A stretch of DNA of 64,000 bases from Aliidongia dinghuensis (GTDB lineage Bacteria; Pseudomonadota; Alphaproteobacteria; ATCC43930; CGMCC-115725): positions 62,001 through 126,000 of the forward strand of contig NZ_BMJQ01000003.1 in assembly GCF_014643535.1 (NCBI RefSeq), given 5' to 3'. The position numbers were made by a program, and so were the translations under genes. Numbering within the stretch: the stretch's first letter is position 1; each line of letters begins with the position of its first letter. Under the pieces are notes generated by a model. It saw only the letters and a program-made list of their open reading frames with translations. It did not search any database and had not been told where the DNA came from. Below are positions 35,759 to 43,775 of this stretch, in pieces.

Positions 35759-37484
35759 TGGCGCGGATGGCGGACGCCGCCGCCCGGCGCCGGATCAGCA
35801 GCTGCTGGCCGACCGTCAGGATGTTGTTCCAGGAATAGTAGATCATCAGGCCGGCCGGGAACTTGCCGAGCATGAAGGTGAAGATGAACGGCATCAGCTG
35901 CATCATGCGCGCCTGGGTCGGGTCGGGCGGCGTCGGCTGCATGCGCTGCTGCAGCAGCATGGTCAGGCAGTAGATCGCCGGCCAGGCACCGATCATCAGG
36001 AACTGCGGCGGCGTCCAGGGGATGAGGCCGAACAGGTTGAAGAGCGTCGTCGGATCGGGCGCCGAGAGGTCCTGGATCCAGCCGAAGAACGGCGCGTGCC
36101 GCATCTCGATGGTGACGTAGAGCACCTTGTAGAGCGAGAAGAACACCGGGATCTGCAGCAGCATGGGCAGGCAGCCGGCCACCGGGTTGACGCCCATGCG
36201 CTTGTAGAGCGCCATCGTCTCCTGCTGCAGCTTCACTTTGTCGTCGCCGCACTGCTCCTTGAGCTTGGCCATCTCGGGCTGCAGCTGCTTCATCTTGTCC
36301 ATGCTCTTGAAGGCCTTGTTGGCCAGCGGGAAGAACAGGGTCTTGATGACGACGGTCAGCATCAGGATGGCGATGCCGAAGTTGCCGACCTGGGCATAGA
36401 GCCAGTCGAGCAGATAGAAGATCGGCTTGGTCAGGAAATAGAACCAGCCGAAGTCGACGGCGCGGTCGAAATTGGGCAGGCCCGCGCTCTTGGTATAGGC
36501 GTCGAGCAGCTTCACTTCCTTGGCGCCGGCGAAGAGGACGCCGGTATTGTCGATCGAGGCGCCGGGCGCCACGCTGACCTCGGCCCCCAGGTAGTCGGCC
36601 TGGAACGTCTGGGCCTCGCCGCTGCCGGAATGGGAGAAGCGCGCGGTGATCGCCATCTTCTGGTCCGGGGCGACCGCGGTCAGCCAGTATTTGTCGGAGA
36701 AGCCCAGCCAGCCGCCGACCGTCTCCTTGGGCTGGGCCTTGCCGGCCGCCACGTCCTTGTAGCCGACCTCTTCCGAGCCGCTGGTGTAGCCGCCGATCGG
36801 CCCCTCGTAGGAGACCCAGGTCGAGGACACCTCGGGCTCGCCGGTGCGCGCGACCGAGCCAAAGGGATAGAGCGTCACCGGCGTCGAACCGGCGTTCGCG
36901 ACCGTATCCTTCACCGTGAACAGGAAGTTCTCGTCGACCGAGATCGTGCGCTTGAAAGTGAGCCCCGCGCCATTGTCCCAGGTGAGGGTCACCGGCGTCT
37001 TGGGCGTGAGCGTGCCGCCCGAGGATTGCCAGACCGTGTCGTCGGTCGGCAGCTTGACGGCAGGATCCTTGGCGACCCAGCCCTCGGTCGCACGATAGGC
37101 GTTGGGCGCGCCCGACGGCGAGAGCAGCACGATCGCCGGGCTCTTCGGATCGATCGTCTCGCGATAGTCCTTGAGCGTCAGGTCGTCGAAGCGCGCACCC
37201 TTGAGGTTGATGGAGCCGGTCATGCGCGGCGTGTCGATCGCGACGCGCGTGGCCTCATGCAGCACCTGCTCGCGCGTCTCGGTCGCGGCGGCCGCCGCCG
37301 CGGCGCTCGGCAGCTGGTTGCCCGCGGACTCCGACGGCGCGGCCGGCGAGACGTTGGCAGCGCTGTTCTGCGCCGCCTGCTGGGTGGTCTGCACCGGGCG
37401 CTGCGGATGCGGCAGCAGATACTGAGAGCCGAGCAGAATCGCGATAGCCACCACGATAAAGACGACTAGATTGCGTTGCTCCAT
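35751..37484 (-). CDS. yidC: Membrane protein insertase YidC
   Basis: Inserts and folds inner-membrane proteins, alone or with SecYEG. The 577-residue protein has an N-terminal transmembrane segment (about 4-22: LVVFIVVAIAILLGSQYL), an Ala/Gln-rich linker, a large periplasmic beta-sandwich domain (about 80-350), and the conserved five-segment C-terminal core starting FFYF... near VDFGWFYFLTKPIFYLLDW and containing KTLFFPLANKAFKSMDKMK and GCLPMLLQIPVFFSLYKVL. The family start is MEQRNL at 37484; MQGMEQ at 37493 is an alternative. Confidence 0.97.
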   Translation of the reverse strand: MEQRNLVVFIVVAIAILLGSQYLLPHPQRPVQTTQQAAQNSAANVSPAAPSESAGNQLPSAAAAAAATETREQVLHEATRVAIDTPRMTGSINLKGARFDDLTLKDYRETIDPKSPAIVLLSPSGAPNAYRATEGWVAKDPAVKLPTDDTVWQSSGGTLTPKTPVTLTWDNGAGLTFKRTISVDENFLFTVKDTVANAGSTPVTLYPFGSVARTGEPEVSSTWVSYEGPIGGYTSGSEEVGYKDVAAGKAQPKETVGGWLGFSDKYWLTAVAPDQKMAITARFSHSGSGEAQTFQADYLGAEVSVAPGASIDNTGVLFAGAKEVKLLDAYTKSAGLPNFDRAVDFGWFYFLTKPIFYLLDWLYAQVGNFGIAILMLTVVIKTLFFPLANKAFKSMDKMKQLQPEMAKLKEQCGDDKVKLQQETMALYKRMGVNPVAGCLPMLLQIPVFFSLYKVLYVTIEMRHAPFFGWIQDLSAPDPTTLFNLFGLIPWTPPQFLMIGAWPAIYCLTMLLQQRMQPTPPDPTQARMMQLMPFIFTFMLGKFPAGLMIYYSWNNILTVGQQLLIRRRAAASAIRANA

Positions 37485-37516
37485 TCCCTGCATGGGTCCT
37501 CTCAGGGCACGCCGCC

Positions 37517-37777
37517 CTATCGGGCGTGCCGACAACCAGAATGATGCGCCCGATGCGCGGGCAAAACCTCGGGCACCGGATCATAGCCGCTGCCGCCCCA
37601 CGGATGGCAGCGGCCGAGCCGACGCAGGGTCAGCAAACTGCCGTGCCACGCGCCGTGGCGCGCGAGCGCATCCATGGCATAGGCGGAGCAGCTGGGCTCG
37701 AACCGGCAATTCGGCCCAAGCAGCGGCGAGATCAGCATGCGGTAGAGCCAGATGAGCCCTCTCAACAGATCCGCCAT
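37517..37777 (-). CDS. yidD: Membrane protein insertion efficiency factor YidD
   Basis: An 86-residue membrane-associated protein that aids YidC-dependent insertion. It has the family core [63 protein letters not shown] with the three conserved cysteines. The longer open frame (to 37825) runs into rnpA; the conserved protein starts at the ATG at 37777, 12 bases after the rnpA stop. A few extra residues ([12 protein letters not shown]) follow the usual end. Confidence 0.95.
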   Translation of the reverse strand: MADLLRGLIWLYRMLISPLLGPNCRFEPSCSAYAMDALARHGAWHGSLLTLRRLGRCHPWGGSGYDPVPEVLPAHRAHHSGCRHAR

Positions 37778-37788
37778 GATGCCTCGCC

Positions 37789-38181
37789 TCAAGCGCCCGG
37801 CGCCGCCGTCGGGCCGTCGCGCCACACTTTGAGCCGCCGAAGCGCCTTTTCAAGCTCGGCCAGCAACTGCGCGTAGCGGATCGTGCCGGTTTCCTGGCGC
37901 GCGATCAGCACGAAATCGTGCGCGGCCAGGCCATGTTCGGCCACCAAGGCGCGCGCCGCCGCACGCAGACGGCGCTTGGCGCGGTTGCGGGCGACGGCGT
38001 TGCCGACTTTCTTCGATGCGGTGAAGCCGATGCGACGTCCCTCGGCATGGGGACCGGCCACCTCCGGCGCGTCCGATGGCGCGACCTGGAGGATGAGGCT
38101 GGGTGCCACCCATTTGCGCCTCTCGCCGGCGACGCGCAGGAAATCCTTGCGCTCCCTCATCCGACCGAGAGTGCGGGGCAT
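37789..38181 (-). CDS. rnpA: Ribonuclease P protein component
   Basis: The basic protein subunit of RNase P, which trims the 5' leader of tRNA precursors. The 130-residue protein carries the family signature [30 protein letters not shown] and an N-terminal [17 protein letters not shown] helix region. A loop of about 15 residues ([13 protein letters not shown]) is inserted before the core. ATG at 38181 or 38160 are both possible starts. It follows rpmH by 21 bases, the standard arrangement. Confidence 0.95.
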   Translation of the reverse strand: MPRTLGRMRERKDFLRVAGERRKWVAPSLILQVAPSDAPEVAGPHAEGRRIGFTASKKVGNAVARNRAKRRLRAAARALVAEHGLAAHDFVLIARQETGTIRYAQLLAELEKALRRLKVWRDGPTAAPGA

Positions 38182-38202
38182 GGGGGCCGCCCGCAGCGGC
38201 CG

Positions 38203-38337
38203 TTAGGCCGACAGGCGCTTGCGGCCGCGGGAGCGACGAGCGGCCAGCACCTTGCGGCCGCCGACCGTGGCCAGGCGGGCACGGAAGCCATGGCGCCGCT
38301 TGCGGACGATCTTGCTGGGCTGATAGGTGCGCTTCAC
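38203..38337 (-). CDS. rpmH: 50S ribosomal protein L34
   Basis: A 44-residue, very basic ribosomal protein, exactly the usual L34 length. It reads [18 protein letters not shown] at the N terminus (initiated at GTG, 38337-38335), with [24 protein letters not shown] as the end. This is a textbook match. A strong promoter lies 45-73 bases upstream. It heads the rpmH-rnpA-yidD-yidC-yihA string. Confidence 0.97.
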   Translation of the reverse strand: MKRTYQPSKIVRKRRHGFRARLATVGGRKVLAARRSRGRKRLSA

Positions 38338-38381
38338 GACGAGAACTCCAAACGCTTGGGCATCAAAAATTCGAGCGCCCG

Positions 38382-38410
38382 TCTATAGAGGAGCGCCCGG
38401 CTTAAGTCAA
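38382..38410 (-). promoter_or_regulatory. Promoter of rpmH
   Basis: Read on the minus strand, TTGACT (38410-38405) and TATAGA (38387-38382) are separated by exactly 17 bases, close to the ideal sigma70-type promoter. Transcription would start near 38375, giving a leader of about 40 bases ahead of the rpmH GTG. Confidence 0.8.
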
Positions 38411-38493
38411 TTCGCCGCGCTGCGGCAAAGAGACAGACCTTCTGCCCCTCAGGCGCAGGGCTCCCGAGAGGGTTCCGGCCGGTCCGCCCCGCT

Positions 38494-39114
38494 TCAGTGG
38501 GCGAAGATGTCGATCTCGGGCCAGCCGGCCAGGTCCAGGAGCGCCCGCGCCGGCAGGAACTCGAAGCACGCGTTCGCGAGCTCGGTCCGCCCCTCGCGCG
38601 CCAGCATCTCGTCGAGCTTCTCCTTCATCTGGTGAAGATAGAGCACGTCGGACGCGGCGTATTTCAGCTGCTCCTCGTTGAGCGCGTCGGCGCCCCAGTC
38701 GGACGATTGCTGCTGCTTCGACAGCTCGACGCCGATCAGCTCCTTGCACAGATCCTTCAAGCCGTGCCGGTCGGTGAAGGTCCGGACCAGCTTGGAGGCG
38801 ATCTTGGTGCAATAGACCGGCGCCGTCACGACGCCCAGGTACTGCTTCAGCACCGCGATGTCGAACCGGCCGAAATGGAACAGCTTGGTGACGTTGGGGT
38901 CGGTCAAGAGCGCCTTGAGGTTGGGCGCGTCATATTGGCCGAGCGGCAGATGGACGATATGGGCCGTGCCGTCGCCGGCCGACAGCTGCACGACGCAGAG
39001 CCGGTCGCGCCAGGGGTTTAGCCCCATGGTTTCCGTGTCGATCGCAACGATATTGCCGAAGGAGAGGCCCGCGGGCAGATCCCCGCGATGATAAGTGACG
39101 GTCACGGGGCGCAT
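38494..39114 (-). CDS. rnd: Ribonuclease D-family 3'-5' exonuclease
   Basis: A 206-residue DEDD exonuclease, only the nuclease domain (no HRDC domains), as is common in alphaproteobacteria. Exo I is IVAIDTETMGL with Asp and Glu, Exo II is KLFHFGRFDIAVLKQYL with the second Asp, and Exo III is KYAASDVLYLHQM with the Tyr-x3-Asp signature. CTKIASKLVRTFTDRHGLKDLCKELIG is the usual intervening segment. It should trim structured RNA 3' ends such as tRNA precursors. The tRNA-Leu gene lies immediately upstream on the same strand. Confidence 0.92.
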   Translation of the reverse strand: MRPVTVTYHRGDLPAGLSFGNIVAIDTETMGLNPWRDRLCVVQLSAGDGTAHIVHLPLGQYDAPNLKALLTDPNVTKLFHFGRFDIAVLKQYLGVVTAPVYCTKIASKLVRTFTDRHGLKDLCKELIGVELSKQQQSSDWGADALNEEQLKYAASDVLYLHQMKEKLDEMLAREGRTELANACFEFLPARALLDLAGWPEIDIFAH

Positions 39115-39130
39115 CCTGCGGGAAGGGTCC

Positions 39131-39176
39131 CTCCCCGTCCGCCGATCGTCATCGAAGAGGATCGGACGGACGGGAG
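39131..39176 (-). terminator. Hairpin downstream of tRNA-Leu
   Basis: A long imperfect inverted repeat (CTCCCCGTCCGCCGATC at 39131-39147 with GATCGGACGGACGGGAG at 39160-39176) sits just 3' of the tRNA gene. It lacks a T-run. It may mark the 3' end of the tRNA transcript or a processing site before rnd. Confidence 0.45.
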
Positions 39177-39184
39177 GATCACTA

Positions 39185-39271
39185 TGGTGCCCAGGAGAAG
39201 ACTCGAACTTCCACGAGGTTTCCCCCACTGGTACCTGAAACCAGCGCGTCTACCAATTCCGCCACCTGGGC
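39185..39271 (-). tRNA. tRNA-Leu (anticodon CAG)
   Basis: On the minus strand an 87-nt cloverleaf runs from the acceptor GCCCAGG (39271-39265) to CCTGGGC-A-CCA (39195-39185), with an encoded CCA end. The anticodon stem CTGGT/ACCAG encloses the loop TTCAGGT, giving anticodon CAG for CTG codons. The long variable arm and GGTAGAC D-loop are typical of tRNA-Leu, and GTTCGAGTC marks the T arm. Confidence 0.97.
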
Positions 39272-39287
39272 TCAGGTGAGGAGCCGG

Positions 39288-39316
39288 GTGATAAGGGAGC
39301 CCGGACTCCTTGTCAA
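39288..39316 (-). promoter_or_regulatory. Promoter of tRNA-Leu
   Basis: On the minus strand a perfect TTGACA (39316-39311) is followed after 17 bases by TATCAC (39293-39288), about 17 bases ahead of the mature tRNA 5' end. Confidence 0.8.
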
Positions 39317-39473
39317 CCAGACTTTTTACCCGCGAGATCGCCTCGCATCCAGCGGAGCCCTCTGACGGTACCTTCGGAGCGGACGGGCGCGGAATCTCGC
39401 GGCACCAGGCATCGCCAAGCCTTTTTGCATGTTATGATTTCCACCATTCGGCAGCTCGCGAGGAGGTCTGAAC

Positions 39474-40430
39474 ATGGCTCCCATTCGCCGCGCGACGGTC
39501 TTCGGAGGCACCGGCTTCATCGGCCGCTATATCGTGAAGCGCCTGGCGCAGCGCGGGGCCACCGTGATCGTGGTCGGTCGCCACGCCTGGCGTGGCAATT
39601 ATCTGCAGCCGATGGGCGATGTCGGCCAGATCGCCCTCGTCGATGGCGACATCCGGGACGATGCCGTCGTCTCCGCCGCGGTCCAGGAGGCGGACCTGGT
39701 GGTCAACCTTGTGGGCATCCTGGCCGAATCCGGCCGGCAGCGCTTCGAGGCCGTGCAGCACGAGGGCGCCGGACGCATCGCCCGTACCGCGGCCGCAGCG
39801 GGCGCCCGACACGTTCTGCACGTATCGGCGATCGGCGCCGATCCAGCCTCCCCTGCGGCCTACGGGCGATCGAAGGCGGCGGGCGAGGCGGCCGTGCGGG
39901 CGGCCTGCCCCGGCGCCGTCATTCTGCGCCCATCGATCGTGTTCGGACCAGAGGATCAGTTCTTCAACCGATTCGCCGCCATGACCCGCCTCTCGCCGTT
40001 CCTGCCGCTCATCGGCGGCGGCCGGACCAAGTTCCAGCCGGTCTATGTCGGCGACGTCGCCGATGCGGCGATGGCCGCCATCGACGAGCCTGCGGCCGCA
40101 GGCCAGACCTACGAGCTCGGCGGTCCAACCGTCTACACGTTCGAGGAGCTGATACGGTTGATGCTGCGCGAGATCGGCCGGCCGGGCTTCCCGCTCGTCC
40201 CGATCCCGTTCGGGCTCGCCACCCTGCAGGCCGCCATCCTCGAGCACCTGCCGGGTCAGTTGCTGACGCGCGACCAGGTCAAGCTCCTGAAACGCGACAA
40301 TGTCGTCTCGGCTGACGCCAAGACGCTGGCCGACCTCGGCATCACGCCCACAGCACCCGAGGTCATCATCGAGAGCTACCTGGAGCGGTTCCGCACCGGC
40401 GGCCGCCATGCCGGGCAGAAGCCGGCCTGA
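39474..40430 (+). CDS. NDUFA9-like NAD(P)-binding protein (atypical SDR)
   Basis: A 318-residue atypical short-chain dehydrogenase like the complex I subunit NDUFA9. The Rossmann motif is VFGGTGFIGRYIVKRLAQRG, followed by LVDGDIRDDAVV, VVNLVGIL, HVSAIGADPASPAAYGRSKAAGEAAVR with the Tyr-x3-Lys pair, and RPSIVFGPEDQFFNRFA, which is characteristic of the NDUFA9 branch. Bacterial members may help complex I assembly or act as quinone-related reductases; neither is shown here. It begins after the tRNA-Leu promoter region and is convergent with the UPF0114 gene. Confidence 0.88.
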   Translation: MAPIRRATVFGGTGFIGRYIVKRLAQRGATVIVVGRHAWRGNYLQPMGDVGQIALVDGDIRDDAVVSAAVQEADLVVNLVGILAESGRQRFEAVQHEGAGRIARTAAAAGARHVLHVSAIGADPASPAAYGRSKAAGEAAVRAACPGAVILRPSIVFGPEDQFFNRFAAMTRLSPFLPLIGGGRTKFQPVYVGDVADAAMAAIDEPAAAGQTYELGGPTVYTFEELIRLMLREIGRPGFPLVPIPFGLATLQAAILEHLPGQLLTRDQVKLLKRDNVVSADAKTLADLGITPTAPEVIIESYLERFRTGGRHAGQKPA

Positions 40431-40447
40431 AGAGTCTGCCCGATGGG

Positions 40448-41020
40448 TCAGGAATGCGTGTGGTCGGCCGACTGCGACAGCCGGTCGATGAAGGCGACGC
40501 CGACCGCCGACAGCACGAACAGGCCATGGATCGTTGCCTGCATGATGACGCCGGCCAAGGTGTAAGGGCTGTCGGGCGTGCCCAGGTTGCCGACCTCGAT
40601 GAAAGTGCGCAGCAGGTGGATCGACGAGATGCCGATGATCGCCATCGCCAGCTTGATCTTGAGCGCCCCGGCATTGACATGATCGAGCCATTCCGGCTGG
40701 TCCGGATGGCCTTCGAGCCTGAGGCGCGAGACGAAGGTCTCGTAACCGCCGACGATCACCATCATCAGCAGGTTCGAGATCATGACCACGTCGATCAGGC
40801 CCAGGACGATCAGCATGATCTGCTGTTCGCCGAACACGGTCGCGTGGCTGACCAGGTGCCAGAGTTCCTTCAGAAACAGCACCGCATAGACCGCCTGCGC
40901 CACGATCAGGCCGATATAGAGCGGCAGTTGCAGCCAGCGGGAGCTGAAGATGATCGCGGGAAGCGGCTTCAGGCCTGCGCCGCCGGGCGGTGTGGTCAGT
41001 CGTTCGAAATTCTGCACCAT
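40448..41020 (-). CDS. UPF0114 (YqhA-type) membrane protein
   Basis: A 190-residue inner-membrane protein of the UPF0114 family. SSRWLQLPLYIGLIVAQAVYAVLFLKELWHLV is the first segment, then LIVLGLIDVVMISNLLMMVIVGGYETFVS, LKIKLAMAIIGISSIHLLRTFIEV and a last hydrophobic helix. The motif GLIDxxMIxNLLxMVIVGGYE is diagnostic. The family's function is not settled. The open frame extends upstream to 41194, but the conserved start is 41020. Confidence 0.9.
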   Translation of the reverse strand: MVQNFERLTTPPGGAGLKPLPAIIFSSRWLQLPLYIGLIVAQAVYAVLFLKELWHLVSHATVFGEQQIMLIVLGLIDVVMISNLLMMVIVGGYETFVSRLRLEGHPDQPEWLDHVNAGALKIKLAMAIIGISSIHLLRTFIEVGNLGTPDSPYTLAGVIMQATIHGLFVLSAVGVAFIDRLSQSADHTHS

Positions 41021-41126
41021 GGAACGGAGCACTCGCGATCGTTGCTGCGGCCCCGAATAATGGGGCAACGAACGGTCATCGGGTAGAGCCGGCACATGGC
41101 AATTTTTTGAAGGATGCAGGGCTTTA

Positions 41127-42053
41127 TCAGGGCGCGCGCTCCAGGCGCCCGGCGAGGGCTGCCGCCGCGTCGTCGAACAGCCGGGCCAGAGCATCGATCG
41201 TCCGGCGGATGCGCGGCACGCGCTTCAAATCCGCATGGACGAGGAGCCAGCGATCCTCGCTCAATTCGGCGATCGGCGGCCCGAGGCGCTCGAGCGTCGG
41301 ATCGGCATCGCCGGCGAAGCAGGCGAGCACGCCGAGGCCGGCCCCGCTCGCGACCAGGTCGCGCACGAGCAGGTGATTGTTCGTCCGTCCGGCGGCGGCG
41401 GGTGCTGCAAGCTGGCGGGCAAGCCAGCGGGCGACCGGGAAATATTGGTGCTGCCCGTCGAGCCCGACCCACAAGGCCGGATCGGCTAAGGCGGGATCGG
41501 TGGGCATTGCCCGCGCCTCGGGCCGGACCTCGAGAAAGCGGCGCGCGCCATAGACGCCATAGGCGAACGGCCGGAGCTTGCGCGCGATGAGCTCGCCCGT
41601 CGCCGGCAGTGTCGTCACGATCGCGAGATCGGCATCGCGCCGGGCGAGATTGGTCGGCATGTGCGACTGGGCCACTTCGAGGCTGATGCCCGGGAGCGCC
41701 GCCATGAGCTGTGCCCACCGGCTCGCGAGAAAGCCCGCATCCCAGTCGTTCGCGATGAGACGGACCGTGCCACCCTCCTCGCCCGCAGCATCGGAGCGCC
41801 GGCGCATCGCCTCGGCAGCACCGCGCATCTCCTCCGCCATCGGCACGAAATCGCGGCCCTCCGCCGTCAGCGCATAGCCCTCGGGCAATCGATCGAACAG
41901 GCGGACGCCCAGCGCCTCCTCGAGCGCATGGACGCGCCGGCCGACCGTCGCGATGCCGACCCGCTCCTGCCGCGCCGCCGCGGACAAGCTGCCGGCCTGG
42001 GCTACGGCCAGGAACAGGCGGATGTCGTTCCAATCGGGTTGTTGGTTTTTCAA
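41127..42053 (-). CDS. LysR-family regulator, full-length copy
   Basis: A 308-residue LysR protein with the DNA-binding domain WNDIRLFLAVAQAGSLSAAARQERVGIATVGRRVHALEEALGVRLFDR and a complete effector domain (through GLGVLACFAGDADPTLERL). The most likely start is TTG at 42053, eight bases after AGGGA; no ATG in frame fits the family. It is divergent from a secreted aspartic-protease-like gene, which is the probable target. The coding sequence for its first 83 residues is repeated almost identically at 43359-43606. Confidence 0.85.
   Translation of the reverse strand: MKNQQPDWNDIRLFLAVAQAGSLSAAARQERVGIATVGRRVHALEEALGVRLFDRLPEGYALTAEGRDFVPMAEEMRGAAEAMRRRSDAAGEEGGTVRLIANDWDAGFLASRWAQLMAALPGISLEVAQSHMPTNLARRDADLAIVTTLPATGELIARKLRPFAYGVYGARRFLEVRPEARAMPTDPALADPALWVGLDGQHQYFPVARWLARQLAAPAAAGRTNNHLLVRDLVASGAGLGVLACFAGDADPTLERLGPPIAELSEDRWLLVHADLKRVPRIRRTIDALARLFDDAAAALAGRLERAP
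41788..42035. repeat. 248-bp direct repeat, copy 1 (in full-length LysR gene)
   Basis: This segment aligns without gaps to 43359-43606. Long runs are identical, including the whole stretch from 41970 to 42020 apart from single substitutions. It encodes the LysR DNA-binding domain and the start of the linker helix. Confidence 0.85.
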
Positions 42054-42266
42054 AACTGAAATCCCTAAGCCATTTGCATTTTCGCCGCTATTCGGCGAGC
42101 GATCTGTCGACAAATGGAGAATGCCCAACCCGTTAGGTGGGAGCGCTTCTTTAAAAATGCGGAAAGCCGTTTCAGCACAATCCATCGGAACAGTGAAGGC
42201 ACCCACTAGCGACGACAATCGAACCAGTGCTAGAGAGTTGACTAAACAACAGCCTAGACGAGAAAC

Positions 42267-43256
42267 ATGCGCACCTTCAGCATCCGGATCGCAACCGTCG
42301 CGACAACCTTCGCCTTTTTGGCCTCGACCGCATTTGCAGCGGACGACTGCGCGCTGAAACAAATCGCTTCCATGTCGGCATCGCTCATCGACGGCGCTCT
42401 CGCTGTTGATGCGACGCTCAACGATCTGCCTGTGAAAATGTGGCTCGCAACGGCATCCGACGTTTCCAGCATCGACGAAGCGTTCGTGAAGCGGGCGGGC
42501 ATGCCGCTCATCGACATGAATGGCAAGGTCTATTCGACCGGCAGGCGTCTGATGAACCAGAAGACCCGCATTTCCTCGATGCGCCTCGGCAACGCGCTAT
42601 CATCCGATGCACCGTTCGTCATCTATCCGGAGGGCCATGATGGGGTGGATGGGAAGCCGGTCGGCACCTTAGCAACCGATTATCTCTCCAATTACGACGT
42701 GGACATCGACCTCGCCGCCGGCAAGGTCAATCTCTTCGATCGCAACCATTGCAAAGGCCAGGTCGCCTATTGGGCCAAGGAATATTTGGCGTCGCCAATC
42801 TTTCTGTCGAACACAGGCCTGGCGCGTCGCCCTGAAATGACCATCGTGGCGGACGGCCAGTCGCTACGCGGCATGATTTCGACGGACGATGCAAAGAACG
42901 TGCTGCGGCAAGCCGTGGCGGAAAGCCGGTTCGGTCTCGTCGCGGGTTCGGCCGAAATGCCGAAGAGCGGCACATGGCACGATTCGGACGGTCGCACCAC
43001 CGATCGGTATTCCCACACATTCCAATCTCTCGCCTTTGGTGACATCACGCTGCATAACACCACCGTCAGCGTGGAATCGATCAATATTGCCGCCAACTCC
43101 GAGTCGACTGGCAGCCATTTTATTTCAATCAACACACAGCAACCCGACATCTACATTGGCATGGATTTGTTGAAGAAGCTGCACCTCTACATCGCTTACA
43201 GCGAGAACATGATCTACTACACGATCGCATCGCCGAAGCAGGCAGCCGGGCAGTAG
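42267..43256 (+). CDS. Secreted aspartic-protease-fold protein lacking catalytic residues
   Basis: A 329-residue protein with a clear signal peptide (residues 1-24, cleavage after STAFA) and two retropepsin-like lobes. It is a tandem paralogue of the protein at 43776-44804: the C termini are nearly identical (KLHLYIAYSE, IYYTIA.PKQAAGQ) and both cysteines are kept (Cys28, Cys163). At the two positions where the paralogue has Asp-Thr-Gly this copy has Ala-Thr-Ala (61-63) and Ser-Thr-Asp (206-208), so it should not cleave peptides. A binding, inhibitory or decoy role is possible. Divergent from a full-length LysR gene, with a 213-base intergenic region. Confidence 0.82.
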   Translation: MRTFSIRIATVATTFAFLASTAFAADDCALKQIASMSASLIDGALAVDATLNDLPVKMWLATASDVSSIDEAFVKRAGMPLIDMNGKVYSTGRRLMNQKTRISSMRLGNALSSDAPFVIYPEGHDGVDGKPVGTLATDYLSNYDVDIDLAAGKVNLFDRNHCKGQVAYWAKEYLASPIFLSNTGLARRPEMTIVADGQSLRGMISTDDAKNVLRQAVAESRFGLVAGSAEMPKSGTWHDSDGRTTDRYSHTFQSLAFGDITLHNTTVSVESINIAANSESTGSHFISINTQQPDIYIGMDLLKKLHLYIAYSENMIYYTIASPKQAAGQ

Positions 43257-43280
43257 CCCCAGCCACCACTTCCTTCGCCC

Positions 43281-43308
43281 AAAAGGCCGGCAATCCGCCG
43301 GCCTTTTT
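43281..43308. terminator. Intrinsic terminator after the first protease-like gene
   Basis: GGCCGGC (43285-43291) and GCCGGCC (43297-43303) form a 7-bp stem with loop AATCC, followed by TTTTT and preceded by AAAA, so it works on both strands. The stop codon of the truncated LysR frame (43309-43307) lies in the T-run. Confidence 0.85.
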
Positions 43309-43609
43309 ATGCTTCGGAAGATGCGACTGGGACGGACCGGATCGCTCTCTCTTCCGCGGCATCGGCACGCCGGCGCATCACCTCGGCGGTGGCGTGCATC
43401 TCCTCAGCCATCGGCACGAAATCACGGCCCTCCGCCGTCAACGCATAGCCCTCGGGCAACCGATCGAACAGGCGGACGCTCAGCGCCGCCTCGAGCGCAT
43501 GGACGCGCCGGCCGACCGTCGCGATGCCGACCTGCTCCTGCCGCGCCGCCGCGGACAAGCTGCCGGCCTGGGCTACGGCCAGGAACAGGCGTATATCGTT
43601 CCAATCCAC
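43307..43609 (-). pseudogene. Truncated LysR gene, DNA-binding domain only
   Basis: A 100-residue frame starting at GTG (43609) that matches the N-terminal 87 residues of the LysR protein at 41127-42053 at roughly nine residues in ten, including the whole helix-turn-helix. After AEEMHATAEVMRRRADAA it diverges and ends in the terminator of the upstream gene, so the effector domain is missing. It may be a decayed remnant, or a short DNA-binding protein that competes for the same sites; its helix-turn-helix is intact. It is divergent from the second protease gene, mirroring the first unit. Confidence 0.75.
43359..43606. repeat. 248-bp direct repeat, copy 2 (in truncated LysR gene)
   Basis: Gap-free counterpart of 41788-42035. 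The same orientation and equal length point to duplication of a LysR-protease unit, with this half later kept similar or converted. Confidence 0.85.
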
Positions 43610-43775
43610 GTTTTCGCGCCTTTCATTTCCGGAACCGCCTTCGCCCCGTAGCCGCAGGGTCCGGCGCGCGGGGTCGGCGAGAGCCGAGGCTCCAGCTTAG
43701 AAGACGGCTTTCCGGCTTTGGAAGACCTCCTCGCGGTGTCGGACCGGTGGCGCGCGCTTAAATCGGTGCTAGAAA

